64,000 nt of DNA from Clostridia bacterium (GTDB lineage Bacteria > Bacillota > Clostridia > Christensenellales > CAG-138): assembly GCA_017614315.1 (NCBI GenBank), contig JAGACA010000010.1, positions 228,511-292,510 of the forward strand, given 5' to 3'. Below, piece after piece: positions 25,476-34,389 of the stretch. Below the pieces are notes generated by a model. That model had not been told where the DNA came from. It searched no databases and was given only the letters and a program-made list of their open reading frames with translations. Every line of letters starts with the position of its first letter. Within the stretch, counting starts at the first letter, position 1. Position numbers and translations under genes: made by a program.

Positions 25476-26735
25476 TCACTCCGATAGTATGGATTCTATT
25501 TCCCTGCGGTTTTTCCTGCACCTGCCGACAACGCACGCGGACATATCGGAAGTATTCGCGACACGGGGTATTATACTCATCACGTCGTCCATCGTCACGC
25601 GGGTGATCTTTTCGATCACCTCGTCCTCGGTATAGTGCCGTCCGCTTATTAGCTCCGCCCTGCCGATCGCGCCGGACCTCGCGGAGGTCGATTCCCTCGA
25701 CATGAGGAACGAGCTGATCAGCTGATCCTTCGCCCGTGAGAGCTCGTCTTCGCAAAGGCCCTCCTTGGCGACGGTCTTAAGCTCGTCAAGGAGCATGCCC
25801 GTGACCTTCGCGGCGTTATCCGTGCCGGTCCCGGCGTAGAGCGTGAGGAAGCCGGACGCGGGATACACCGTCGGGTACGAATAGACCGAGTATGCGAGGC
25901 CGTTTTCCTCCCTGATCTTCTGGAAGAGCCGCGAGCTCATGCTCCCGCCGAAGGCGTTGGAGAAGAGCAGCATCGCATAGCTTTCGGGAGTGTCCTTCTT
26001 GAAGCCAGGAAGGCAGAGCGCGATATGCACCTGCTCTATGTCCTTCTCGATGACCTTGATACGCCTTTGGGGAGTATGTATGCCGAATTCGGCCTTCTCC
26101 GCCGCGGGATCGCCCTTAGCAGTGAAGCATTTGCCGATGACGTCCATGAACTCGCCGCGGTCGAAGCTTCCGGCTGCGGCGATGACCGTGTTCTCCGGGC
26201 AGTAGTGGCTCGACATGTATTCGCGGAGCCCTTCCCTCGTGAAAGCCCTGACGCTTTTTACGGTCCCGAGTATCGGCCTTTCGAGCGGGTCGCCCTCGTA
26301 ATAGGCGGACGACGCCGTGTCGATGACGAGATCCTCCGGGGAGTCCTCGTTCATGAGGATCTCCTCCGTGACGACGCCCTTCTCCCTTTCGATATCGTCG
26401 GGATCGAGCAGTGAGTTTTCGAGTATATCGGCGAGTATTTCGGCAAGCGTGCCAAGATCCTTTCCGAGCACCCTGCCGTAAAAGCAGGTGCATTCCTTGC
26501 TGGTGAACGCGTTGAGATTGCCGCCGACGGCGTCCATCTCCGACGCTATATCGGACGCGGAACGGTTAAGCGTGCCCTTGAACAGCATATGCTCGATGAA
26601 ATGCGCCGCGCCCACCGACGAACCCGGCTCATAGACCGAGCCCGCGCCGATAAACACGCCCATCGACACCGAGCGGAAGCCCGGCATGCATTCCCCGACG
26701 ACCCTTATGCCGTTCGGAAGCCTTTCCTGAAACAT
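25476..26735 (-). CDS. M16-family zinc peptidase (processing-peptidase type)
   Basis: A 419-residue insulinase-family protease. The inverted zinc motif HFIEH (His45, Glu48, His49) is followed by the distal Glu in the ENSLLDPDDIEREKGVVTEE region. The second half carries YSVYSYPTVYPASGF, the R/Y substrate-binding strand. It resembles YmxG/PqqL-type cytoplasmic peptidases. ATG at 26735 follows GAGGA; earlier in-frame starts lack one. It is the first gene of the operon leading through dUTPase to sepF. Confidence 0.92.
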   Translation of the reverse strand: MFQERLPNGIRVVGECMPGFRSVSMGVFIGAGSVYEPGSSVGAAHFIEHMLFKGTLNRSASDIASEMDAVGGNLNAFTSKECTCFYGRVLGKDLGTLAEILADILENSLLDPDDIEREKGVVTEEILMNEDSPEDLVIDTASSAYYEGDPLERPILGTVKSVRAFTREGLREYMSSHYCPENTVIAAAGSFDRGEFMDVIGKCFTAKGDPAAEKAEFGIHTPQRRIKVIEKDIEQVHIALCLPGFKKDTPESYAMLLFSNAFGGSMSSRLFQKIREENGLAYSVYSYPTVYPASGFLTLYAGTGTDNAAKVTGMLLDELKTVAKEGLCEDELSRAKDQLISSFLMSRESTSARSGAIGRAELISGRHYTEDEVIEKITRVTMDDVMSIIPRVANTSDMSACVVGRCRKNRREIESILSE

Positions 26736-26825
26736 CGTTTTTTCCTCGCCCATGCATACAGTTTGCCGCGTCATGCGGAATGTATGCAAAAGCAGATCTT
26801 TCGTATGATCTCAAACTATACCAAA

Positions 26826-27470
26826 TTAATTATACAACATTTTGTATGTGGGTACAATATCCAAGCCCATATTTTTTATAATTTTCTCTATCTCCGGCAA
26901 AGCCCTCAGAACGTCGCCGGTCGGAAGCAGCGAGATTATGTCGCCGCCCTTTATCCTCCCCGGGAGACCGTCCGCCGCGCCGTCGAGCTCGACCGTGCAT
27001 CTGACCGCCTTAAGGCCGAGCACAGCCGCGTCGGTGAAGCCCTCGGGATCGTCCGAGAGAAAAACGCATACGGATGGCACGACGCCGCCCGCTTCCTCGA
27101 TCAGTGCGAGCTCCCTTTTCATTTCGTCCTTTCCTCCCGAGCCCAGAAGCGCTATCTCGTGACCGGAGGCAATGAGTTTCTTCAACAGCTCCGGGTGCCT
27201 TTCCGCCCATTCGCCGCCGACGGCGAAAGTGACAGCGACGCCCTTCTCCGTAAAATGGTCGGCGATCACTTCCGTACACTTCGCGTCCCAAGCGACGGCG
27301 ATCTGTATCGCGATCTCGTTCTCCCTTGCGGTGCGGTAGACGGGCGCGCCGAAGCTTCCCGCCATCGCCGCGACAGACCAAGGCGAGGACAGCGCCGCGT
27401 AAAGCAGCGCCGCTATCGCGAGTATCGCGAAGTTGATATAGAACGCTTTACCCTTCTTCTCTTGTTTCAT
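26826..27470 (-). CDS. Polysaccharide deacetylase-like protein, probably inactive
   Basis: A 214-residue protein with one N-terminal membrane helix (about 11-27) and a NodB-fold domain, recognisable from DHFTEKGVAVTFAVGGEW, RHPELLKKLIASGHEIALLG and later strands. The metal motif TFDDG reads AVAWDAK (Asp62 kept, the second Asp replaced by Ala). The second motif H-S/T-x-x-H after GHEI is absent (LLGSGGK). Without these residues deacetylation is unlikely. Size and layout recall PdaB-type sporulation proteins. GGAGGGG lies before the ATG. Confidence 0.8.
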   Translation of the reverse strand: MKQEKKGKAFYINFAILAIAALLYAALSSPWSVAAMAGSFGAPVYRTARENEIAIQIAVAWDAKCTEVIADHFTEKGVAVTFAVGGEWAERHPELLKKLIASGHEIALLGSGGKDEMKRELALIEEAGGVVPSVCVFLSDDPEGFTDAAVLGLKAVRCTVELDGAADGLPGRIKGGDIISLLPTGDVLRALPEIEKIIKNMGLDIVPTYKMLYN

Positions 27471-27622
27471 ATCCCCCTCCGGCGCAGTTAAATGATATGC
27501 CGTGAAACAATATATATTCCCGTTCTTCTCATTTTAGCTTGATTATGCGGGACAAAAATTATAAAATATTATCATGAAAAATATGCGCGAATATGCCGCA
27601 TAATTATTGAAAGGAAATTACA

Positions 27623-29014
27623 ATGGAAAGAGAAATCGCATGGAAAAAGTACACCGAAGCGGCTTCCCGCGAGCTTGAAGAGCTCTCCCGCCGCTATAAG
27701 GACTTCCTCGATAACGGCAAGACCGAGCGCGAGTGCGCGGCTCGGGCGATAGCTCTTGCCGAGGAAAAGGGCTATGTTTCCCTCGAGGCCGCCGTCAAAG
27801 CCGGCAAAAAGCTCAAGCCCGGCGCGAAGCTTTGGTCGGCTCCCATGGGCAAGGCCATCATGCTCTTCGTCATCGGCAAGCAGCCCCTTGAGGACGGCAT
27901 CAACATCATCGGCGCTCATATCGACAGCCCGCGAATGGATCTTAAGCAGAATCCCCTTTACGAGGACACCGACATCGCGTATTTCGACACCCATTACTAC
28001 GGCGGCATAAAGAAATACCAGTGGGTCGCCCTGCCCCTCGCCATGCACGGCGTGGTCGTCAAGAAGGACGGCACCGTCATCAACGTGGTCGTCGGCGAGG
28101 ATGACGACGATCCCGTGCTCTGCATCTCCGATCTTCTCATTCATCTCTCCCAGGAGCAGATGCAGAAGAAGGCCGCGGAGGTCATCGGCGGCGAGGATCT
28201 GAACGTCATCATCGGCGGCCGTCCCCTCAAGGACGCGGACGAGAAGGAAAAGGAGCCCGTCAAGGCCAACGTTCTGAAGATACTGAAGGACAAATACGGC
28301 TTTGAGGAGGAAGACTTTCTCTCCGCCGAGATCGAGATCGTTCCCGCCGGCAAGGCGCGCGACCTCGGCTTCGACAGGAGCATGATAATGGGCTACGGTC
28401 ACGACGACCGCGTCTGCGCCTATGCCGAGCTCGAAGCGATATTCGCGCTGAAGGGCGCGCCCAAGAAGACCTGCTGCTGTCTCTTCTCCGACAAGGAGGA
28501 GATCGGTTCCGTCGGCGCGACCGGCATGCAGGCCAATTATTTCGAGAACGCGGTCGCAGAGCTTCTGGAGCTCACCGGCGGCTATTCCGACCTAAAGCTG
28601 AGGCGCGGCCTTGCGAACTCCAAGATGCTCTCCTGCGACGTTTCCGCGGGCTACGATCCCAACTTCGCCTCCGCTTTCGAAAGGAAGAACGCGGCGTTCC
28701 TCGGCCGCGGCGTGTGCTTCAACAAGTACACCGGTTCCCGCGGCAAGGCAGGCTCGAACGACGCCAACGCCGAATACATGGCTGAGGTGCGCAGGATAAT
28801 GGACGACGCGAAGGTCTCCTTCCAGACCGCCGAGCTCGGCCGCGTCGACCTGGGCGGCGGCGGCACCATCGCGTATATCTGCGCGAAGTACTGCATGAAC
28901 GTCATCGACTCCGGCGTCGCGGTGCTCTCGATGCACGCTCCGTGGGAGATCATCTCCAAGGCCGACCTTTACGAGGCCAAGAAGTGCTACAAGGCCTTCC
29001 TTGAGAAGGCGTAA
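27623..29014 (+). CDS. M18-family aminopeptidase
   Basis: A 463-residue cytoplasmic metallo-aminopeptidase forming dodecamers in known members. Zinc ligands and catalytic residues are visible in GAHIDSPRMDL, YYGGIKKYQWV, FSDKEEIGSVGATGM and near the C-terminus in SMHAPWE. Length fits the family. AAAGG lies upstream of the ATG. The 150-base region upstream is AT-rich and holds the divergent start of the deacetylase-like gene; no clear -35 was found. Confidence 0.95.
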   Translation: MEREIAWKKYTEAASRELEELSRRYKDFLDNGKTERECAARAIALAEEKGYVSLEAAVKAGKKLKPGAKLWSAPMGKAIMLFVIGKQPLEDGINIIGAHIDSPRMDLKQNPLYEDTDIAYFDTHYYGGIKKYQWVALPLAMHGVVVKKDGTVINVVVGEDDDDPVLCISDLLIHLSQEQMQKKAAEVIGGEDLNVIIGGRPLKDADEKEKEPVKANVLKILKDKYGFEEEDFLSAEIEIVPAGKARDLGFDRSMIMGYGHDDRVCAYAELEAIFALKGAPKKTCCCLFSDKEEIGSVGATGMQANYFENAVAELLELTGGYSDLKLRRGLANSKMLSCDVSAGYDPNFASAFERKNAAFLGRGVCFNKYTGSRGKAGSNDANAEYMAEVRRIMDDAKVSFQTAELGRVDLGGGGTIAYICAKYCMNVIDSGVAVLSMHAPWEIISKADLYEAKKCYKAFLEKA

Positions 29015-29029
29015 AACCCTTCCCCGCTA

Positions 29030-29058
29030 TTGACACGGAGCGGCAAAAATGCAATAAT
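29030..29058 (+). promoter_or_regulatory. Promoter of M28 peptidase
   Basis: TTGACA (29030-29035), 17 bases, AATAAT (29053-29058). The transcription start falls inside the palindrome that follows. Confidence 0.75.
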
Positions 29059-29088
29059 ATACAGGATCTATCAAGGTAGATCCTGTAT
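29059..29088. promoter_or_regulatory. 12-bp palindrome at the transcription start
   Basis: ATACAGGATCTA, six bases, TAGATCCTGTAT, followed by TATTTTTC. It may be a repressor operator for the M28 gene or the terminator of the M18 gene upstream; the position fits both. Confidence 0.65.
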
Positions 29089-29108
29089 TATTTTTCGGGA
29101 GGATCATT

Positions 29109-30341
29109 ATGGACAGGGACGGTATGCTGAAGATATTCACGGATCTTGACTGCGTGCACAGGAGCGGCACCGCCGAGGAGCTCGCGGCCGCCGAATACCT
29201 TAAGAACGAATGCGAAAAGCTGGGCGTCTCCGCCCGCGTCGAGGCGTTCCCCGTCCCGATGGCGGAGATCGAGGAGGCGCATGTATACGCCGACGGCGTC
29301 GAGATCCCCGCGAAGGGTCTCTTCCTCTGCGGCAGCGGCGAGGCCGAGGGCGAGCTTTATTATATGCCGGCGACCGACCGTGTGTCGATGTCGAAGGCAA
29401 AGGACAAGATCGTGCTCATGGACACGCTCGGGATACGGCGCTTCGATTATCAGGACATAGTCAAGGCCGGCGCGAAGGGGCTTCTGTTCCAGTACGGGAA
29501 CATGTATCATCCCTTCAAGGACATCGACGAACGCGATTTGAGACCCGCCGTGGTCGGCGACGAGAAGAAGCTGATCTCCGCCATGCTGAACGCGGGCACG
29601 GCAGTCGAGCTCGTGAAAAAGGGCGTCAAGAGGGTGAAGATAGTCGTCCGTCAGCGCGAATACGAGGGCGAATCACACAACGTCGTCGCCGAGATCCCAG
29701 GAAAGAGGGATGAGTTCATCACCATGACCGCGCATTACGACACCGTTTCGAACTCGCACGGCTCGTACGACAACCTGTCCGGCTGCGTCGGGCTCCTGGG
29801 CGTGATGGAAGCGCTTATGAAAAAGGAGCTCAATTACGGGCTAAGGTTCGTGTTCTGCGGCAGCGAGGAGCGCGGGCTCCTTGGCTCGAAGGCGTACGTC
29901 GCGTCGCGGGAAGAGGAGCTTGAAAAGATACCCCTTAATATCAATCTGGACATGATCGGCTCCGTGATGGGCAGATTCATATCCTGCGTATCCGCGGAGG
30001 AAAAGCTCGAGGGCTACGTTTCATATCTCGCTGCGGAGCTGGGCTTCCCCGTTTCTTCAAGGGTCGGCGTCTATTCGTCGGACTCCACGCCTTTTGCAGA
30101 CAAGGGCGTCCCCGCGATCTCGTTCGCGAGGATAGCGAGGGGCGATGTCGCGCCGATACACTGCAGGCTCGACACTCCGGAGCTTATGAGCATGGAGCAG
30201 CTTGAGAAGGATATCGGGTTCATAACCGAGTTCACCCGCCGCATGGCCTGTTCCGCCGTATGTCCGGTATCGAGGGAGATACCGGAGAAGGTCAAAAAGG
30301 ATCTTGACGAGTACCTTTACAGAAAAAGACCCGAGCACTGA
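29109..30341 (+). CDS. M28-family metallopeptidase
   Basis: A 410-residue co-catalytic zinc peptidase of the aminopeptidase Y/PSMA type. The zinc ligands appear in order: TAHYDTVSNSHGSYDN (His, Asp), FCGSEERGLLGS (Glu-Glu), NLDMIGS (Asp) and IHCRLDTPE (His). A PA-like insert lies before the catalytic part (about 60-165). No signal peptide is seen, so it is cytoplasmic. It has GGGAGG before the ATG and is a single gene with its own promoter and terminator. Confidence 0.9.
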   Translation: MDRDGMLKIFTDLDCVHRSGTAEELAAAEYLKNECEKLGVSARVEAFPVPMAEIEEAHVYADGVEIPAKGLFLCGSGEAEGELYYMPATDRVSMSKAKDKIVLMDTLGIRRFDYQDIVKAGAKGLLFQYGNMYHPFKDIDERDLRPAVVGDEKKLISAMLNAGTAVELVKKGVKRVKIVVRQREYEGESHNVVAEIPGKRDEFITMTAHYDTVSNSHGSYDNLSGCVGLLGVMEALMKKELNYGLRFVFCGSEERGLLGSKAYVASREEELEKIPLNINLDMIGSVMGRFISCVSAEEKLEGYVSYLAAELGFPVSSRVGVYSSDSTPFADKGVPAISFARIARGDVAPIHCRLDTPELMSMEQLEKDIGFITEFTRRMACSAVCPVSREIPEKVKKDLDEYLYRKRPEH

Positions 30342-30349
30342 GCAAGCAA

Positions 30350-30377
30350 AAAAAGGACGGTCAGCACCGTCCTTTTT
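30350..30377. terminator. Bidirectional terminator between M28 gene and dgt
   Basis: A 12-bp stem AAAAAGGACGGT with its complement around a 4-base loop. It has A/T runs on both sides and serves both convergent genes. Confidence 0.9.
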
Positions 30378-30386
30378 AATATGCGT

Positions 30387-31391
30387 TCACATCCAGTCGT
30401 TTGGGACGAAAAGCCGCTTGTAATCGTCGATCGCGTAGCGGTCGGTCATGCAGGCGATATGATCCGCCACGACTCGCTCGTAGCCGTCCTTTTCGATATT
30501 CTTAAGGAACTCCTCGGGGAGCTCGTCGACATGGTCGAGGTAATAATACCACAGCGCGCGGATCACGCCCTCGGCCTTAGATTCCTCGGACTTCGCCTGC
30601 CTGTTGTAGTACAGGTGCTCGAACAGGAAATCGCGGAGCTTGTTGAACTCGCGCCACATCTCGCCGCTCATGCCGATGTACGGCCTGTCGCAGCTTTCGT
30701 TCAGCACGCTGACGATCAGGTTGTTGATCCTTTCACCGTGGCTCGCGCCGATGATCTTTCGGCAGGTGTCGGGGAGCATATCCTCGGAGAGTATCCCCGC
30801 CCTTTCGGCGTCGTCTATGTCATGATTGATATAAGCTATGCGGTCGGCGATGCTGACGACGCTGCCCTCGAGCGTGGCGGGCTTGCCCTTTGAGGTGTGG
30901 TTGACTATGCCGTCGCGCACCTCGAAGGTCAGATTGAGTCCTCTGCCGCTGTTTTCGAGCTTTTCGACGACGCGTAGGCTCTGGATATTGTGCTCGAAGC
31001 CGCCTGTGACGAGGTCGTTCAGCACCTTTTCTCCCGAGTGCCCGAAGGGCGTATGCCCGAGATCGTGACCCATGGCGATGGCCTCGGTCAGATCCTCGTT
31101 CAGCCTTAAGCCGCGCGCGATCGTCCTTGCGATCTGGCTGACCTCAAGGGTATGCGTGAGCCTCGTGCGGTAATGGTCGCCCACCGGCGAGAGGAAGACC
31201 TGCGTCTTGTGCTTCAGCCTGCGGAAGCTTTTGCAGTGGAGTATCCTGTCGCGATCCCTGATGAAGTCCGTCCTTATCGGGCACTGCGGTATGGGATGCT
31301 CCCTGCCCTTCGAGTTTACGGAAAGGCAGGCGTACGGCGAGAGCAGATCCCGCTCCCTTTGTTCGATCATCTTTCTGAAATCGTCGTTCAT
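30387..31391 (-). CDS. dgt: Deoxyguanosinetriphosphate triphosphohydrolase-like protein
   Basis: A 334-residue HD-domain dNTPase. It removes triphosphate from dNTPs. HD motifs are RLTHTLEVSQIAR and AMGHDLGHTPFGHSGE, with the later VSIADRIAYINHDIDD. The N-terminal LSPYACLSVNSKGR and PIRTDFIRDRDRILHCKSFRRLKHKTQVF are typical of the short bacterial dGTPase-like group. Its ATG overlaps the flippase stop (ATGA), so the two are coupled. Confidence 0.94.
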   Translation of the reverse strand: MNDDFRKMIEQRERDLLSPYACLSVNSKGREHPIPQCPIRTDFIRDRDRILHCKSFRRLKHKTQVFLSPVGDHYRTRLTHTLEVSQIARTIARGLRLNEDLTEAIAMGHDLGHTPFGHSGEKVLNDLVTGGFEHNIQSLRVVEKLENSGRGLNLTFEVRDGIVNHTSKGKPATLEGSVVSIADRIAYINHDIDDAERAGILSEDMLPDTCRKIIGASHGERINNLIVSVLNESCDRPYIGMSGEMWREFNKLRDFLFEHLYYNRQAKSEESKAEGVIRALWYYYLDHVDELPEEFLKNIEKDGYERVVADHIACMTDRYAIDDYKRLFVPNDWM

Positions 31392-33115
31392 TGCATTTTT
31401 ACCTTAAAGAATTTCGCGAGCTTGCGCGAGCCGGGCATGAACCCGATATCGTCCTTGTTGAATATGCGGAACAGCCACAGGAGCCCGATATAGACGGCTG
31501 CGCCGATGAATATCGAAACGATCGCCGTTATTCTCGGATGGCCGAGCTTATACAGAAGCCCGTAGGCAAAGTAGACGATAACGCCCATTATCAAAGCCGC
31601 AAGCAGTGGCTTTGCTATCGTGTCGAACCAGTTGAGTTTTATCTCCGCGTGTTTTATCATGTACGCGGCGTCGCCTATGCCCGCTACGAGATAGCACAGT
31701 ACGGTGGATATCGCCGCGCCGAGTATGCCGAGATCCGTAAAGCGCATGAGCAGTATCATCGAGGCGACCTTGACCGCGCCGCCTGCGATGAGGAACGCGA
31801 CGGGCACGTTCTGCTTGCCCATGCCCTGTATGACGCCCGTCATGGTCTGGACAAGGGACAGGAACAGCACGCCTATCGCTGCGATCTGCATTATGCCGCC
31901 CGCGAGGACGTATCTGGAGACCTCCGCGCCCGGCTTGATGTTGATTATACGGGCGAGGAAGCCGGAGAGGAAATACGTCTCGTTCGGGCCTACGCTCTTT
32001 GCGACATTGGTGTAAAGCATTGCCATTATGGGAGCGCCGAGCACGAACAGCCCGACCGCGCAGGGCGCGCCGATTATCATTGCGAGCTTCATGCCGGTCG
32101 TGCCGACCTTCCTTATGCCGACCTTGTCGTTCGCCGCCTTCATGGGCGCGATGGCCGGAACGAGGCTCATCGACAGCGCGAGAGTGAGCACCGCGGGCAT
32201 ATTTATCAGCGGGGTGACATATGAGCGCAGGGCGACATAGCCGGTCTCGGCCATTTTGCCCGCAAGCTCGAGCTCGAAGCCGCTCCTCAGATATCTGCTT
32301 TCGAGCAGTCTTCTTATGAATATCGAATCCGCTATGCCGGTTATCGGCATTATGGACGCGCCGATCGTGATGGGGATCGCGATGGCGAGCAGACGTTTCG
32401 AGAACGACTTGAAGGCGTCGGATGGCACCTTCATGCGCTCGATGCCGTAAGAGGGCAGGTTCCTGCGGCTCCTTCTGTAAATGAGCCAGATGACGAGGAG
32501 GCCGAGCACCTCGGATATGCTTATGCCGATTAGAGTGCCCATCGCCCACAGCTCCGGCCTTTCGGGATAGTACCTGACGAACAGCATAGCGAGCGTATAG
32601 CTTGCGATCAGCTTGCCCGCCTGCTCCGTCACCTGCGAGAGCGCGGTGCCCGTCATCATCTGCATGCCCTGCAGATAGCCGCGGTATGCGCACATGACCG
32701 ATACGATGAAGAGCGCCGGGGCGAGCGCCATAAGCGAATACCTCGCGCCGGGGATGCCTGAAAGCTTGGATATAAGTCCCGAGCAGGAGAAAAGAATGAC
32801 CGTCGTCAGCGCGCCGATCACCGAAAGGAGAATAAGCGCGGTCTTGAATACCGCCGTCGCGCCCTTCCTGTCGCCGACCGCGGCGCGCTCGGAAACGAGC
32901 TTCGATATGGCAGTCGGGAACCCCGCGCTCGATATTACGAGCAGCCACGAATAATACGGATATGCCGTTTCGTAGAACACCATACCGTCGAGGTCTCCGC
33001 GCTGAAGTATGTTCGTCAGCGGGATCCTGTAAAACGCACCTATTATCTTTACTATCAGGCCGGCAATGCCGAGTATCGCCGCGCCCTTTACAAAGGATTT
33101 CTTGCCTTTTTCCAT
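31388..33115 (-). CDS. SpoVB-like lipid flippase (MOP superfamily)
   Basis: A 575-residue protein with about 14 transmembrane helices. It belongs to the MATE/polysaccharide-transport group of SpoVB and MurJ-like proteins. The N-terminus FVKGAAILGIAGLIVKIIGA and FYRIPLTNIL is characteristic of SpoVB. Such proteins export lipid-linked precursors for cortex or wall peptidoglycan. ATG at 33115 has GGAG seven bases before; an upstream frame from 33145 is not needed. It is coupled to dgt downstream. Confidence 0.88.
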   Translation of the reverse strand: MEKGKKSFVKGAAILGIAGLIVKIIGAFYRIPLTNILQRGDLDGMVFYETAYPYYSWLLVISSAGFPTAISKLVSERAAVGDRKGATAVFKTALILLSVIGALTTVILFSCSGLISKLSGIPGARYSLMALAPALFIVSVMCAYRGYLQGMQMMTGTALSQVTEQAGKLIASYTLAMLFVRYYPERPELWAMGTLIGISISEVLGLLVIWLIYRRSRRNLPSYGIERMKVPSDAFKSFSKRLLAIAIPITIGASIMPITGIADSIFIRRLLESRYLRSGFELELAGKMAETGYVALRSYVTPLINMPAVLTLALSMSLVPAIAPMKAANDKVGIRKVGTTGMKLAMIIGAPCAVGLFVLGAPIMAMLYTNVAKSVGPNETYFLSGFLARIINIKPGAEVSRYVLAGGIMQIAAIGVLFLSLVQTMTGVIQGMGKQNVPVAFLIAGGAVKVASMILLMRFTDLGILGAAISTVLCYLVAGIGDAAYMIKHAEIKLNWFDTIAKPLLAALIMGVIVYFAYGLLYKLGHPRITAIVSIFIGAAVYIGLLWLFRIFNKDDIGFMPGSRKLAKFFKVKMQ

Positions 33116-33151
33116 AAACATGCTCCGAAGCTTCTGTTTATTCAACTTATA

Positions 33152-33265
33152 TTATAACTCAAGTCTGCGATAAATGCACGGTTTTTTTGAAAAAGACGCC
33201 CCGGGGCGTACATACACGGAAACAAGCGATATGGCTGCCGCGAGCAGTATCATCGCTTTCTTCAT
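33152..33265 (-). CDS. Putative 37-residue secreted or membrane peptide
   Basis: The ORF MKKAMILLAAAISLVSVYV... has a lysine start and an 18-residue hydrophobic core like a signal peptide, then a short basic tail with one Cys. Its GGAGG ribosome site is eight bases from the ATG and a good promoter lies just upstream (33301-33329). It ends 36 bases before the SpoVB-like start and may be the first gene or a leader of that operon. No family was recognised; the coding call rests on signals only. Confidence 0.55.
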   Translation of the reverse strand: MKKAMILLAAAISLVSVYVRPGASFSKKPCIYRRLEL

Positions 33266-33300
33266 GATCTGTTCCTCCGTAAGATCGTTTTTCGATCATT

Positions 33301-33329
33301 ATTATATTTCGCGCGGCGCTTATCGTCAA
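33301..33329 (-). promoter_or_regulatory. Promoter of the small peptide and SpoVB-like operon
   Basis: Minus-strand TTGACG (33324-33329), 17 bases, TATAAT (33301-33306). A small hairpin GATCG-AAAAA-CGATC follows at the predicted start. Confidence 0.75.
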
Positions 33330-33351
33330 GCGAGCGGTTATGGCTTATATG

Positions 33352-33381
33352 TTGACAGCCGCCTCTCGCCTGTGCTAAAAT
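33352..33381 (+). promoter_or_regulatory. Promoter of isochorismatase-fold hydrolase
   Basis: TTGACA (33352-33357), 18-base spacer, TAAAAT (33376-33381). Confidence 0.7.
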
Positions 33382-33435
33382 TGTCTGAAGCGGCGGAAGG
33401 CGGCCGCCATAAATCATTTTCAGGAGGAAAGCACG

Positions 33436-33969
33436 ATGAAACTCATAGTACTCGATATGCAGAAAGCGCTCATGGACGATGAGCTTTATGATCTTAACGG
33501 TCTTCTCGAGAACGTCCCGAAGATCGTCGGAACCGCAAGGGAAAACAACGTCGAGGTGATCTACGTCCAGCACGACGCCGGCGAGGGCACGGGCTTTTCC
33601 GTCGGCGACGAGGGCTTTGAGATCACCGACGAGGTCGCGCCGCGCGCGGGCGAGAAGATATTCGTCAAGACAACCAGCAGCAGCTTTATGAACAAGGATT
33701 TCGCCGCGTACCTCGAGGCGGCGAAGGACAATACGTTAATGATCGTCGGCCTGCAGACGAATTTCTGCCTGGACGCCACGATCAAGTCCGCCTTCGAGCG
33801 AGGCTATGACGTGATAATCCCCGAGGGAACGAACTCCACTTTCGACAACCCGTACATGACCGGAAAGACCACCTATGAATACTACATGAACGAGGTGTGG
33901 CCGGATCTTTACGCGGACTGCGTGACCATGGACGAGGCGCTTGAAATGATCAGGGAACAGGGGAAATAA
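33436..33969 (+). CDS. Cysteine hydrolase, isochorismatase family
   Basis: A 177-residue alpha/beta hydrolase. The catalytic triad is seen as Asp7 (VLDMQ), Lys78 (FVKTTSS) and Cys111 (TNFCLDATIKSAFERGYDV). The cis-peptide region precedes the Cys. Family members act on nicotinamide, ureidoacrylate or related amides; the substrate cannot be told. It has AGGAGG before the ATG and its own promoter and terminator. Confidence 0.92.
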   Translation: MKLIVLDMQKALMDDELYDLNGLLENVPKIVGTARENNVEVIYVQHDAGEGTGFSVGDEGFEITDEVAPRAGEKIFVKTTSSSFMNKDFAAYLEAAKDNTLMIVGLQTNFCLDATIKSAFERGYDVIIPEGTNSTFDNPYMTGKTTYEYYMNEVWPDLYADCVTMDEALEMIREQGK

Positions 33970-33982
33970 GAGAAAAAAACGG

Positions 33983-34010
33983 AAGAGCACCGCAGGAGCG
34001 GTGCTCTTTG
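33983..34010 (+). terminator. Terminator of isochorismatase-fold gene
   Basis: An 11-bp stem AAGAGCACCGC with its complement, 4-base loop, T-rich end. Confidence 0.85.
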
Positions 34011-34120
34011 TGCTAAAACAGAATAAGGATTTCTTATCCCAACTATGTTTTTCGAATGATGACTGCTCGTTTCGATCGTTCCATTATTCAATTGCTTTGC
34101 CTTGGCAAAGCTTCCGCGGT

Positions 34121-34219
34121 TATTCAATATTCAGTATTCAGTTTTCAGTATTCATTAAGAAAAACCGATCGCGCCGAAGAATAAATATGACTTAAGACTG
34201 AAGACTGAATAATGAATAA
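34121..34219. repeat. Imperfect inverted repeat of ATTCAGT-type sequence
   Basis: The left arm (34121-34158) repeats TATTCAGT-like units; the right arm (34191-34219) is its approximate inverse (CTTAAGACTGAAGACTGAAT). Between them GAAAAACCGATCGCGC (34159-34174) is an exact inverse of 34245-34260, linking it to the next hairpin. Confidence 0.7.
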
Positions 34220-34221
34220 TA

Positions 34222-34266
34222 CAAAGCAAAAAACCAACCGCTTGCGCGATCGGTTTTTCGCTTTGT
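34222..34266. repeat. Hairpin abutting the tRNA-Trp fragment
   Basis: Arms 34222-34241 and 34246-34266 pair with three mismatches. It ends where the CCA of the tRNA-Trp fragment begins, the same place the second hairpin takes beside the intact tRNA. Confidence 0.7.
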
Positions 34267-34292
34267 GGCAGGGGCACTAAGATTCTGAACTC
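34266..34292 (-). pseudogene. Partial tRNA-Trp 3' end copy
   Basis: 27 bases repeat the 3' end of the tRNA-Trp gene (34430-34455), from CCA through the acceptor strand and T arm, with one inserted base. It is a direct repeat 164 bases from the intact gene. It could be an old attachment-site scar or a failed duplication. Confidence 0.8.
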
Positions 34293-34389
34293 CGCGCAGC
34301 GAGTGACTCCGTTCAGTTCCTGCCTGCGTTCCGCTGCGCTTGTCATTTGCCCTTGGCAAATGCGGAGTTCGCATCACGCGGCAGCGTGA

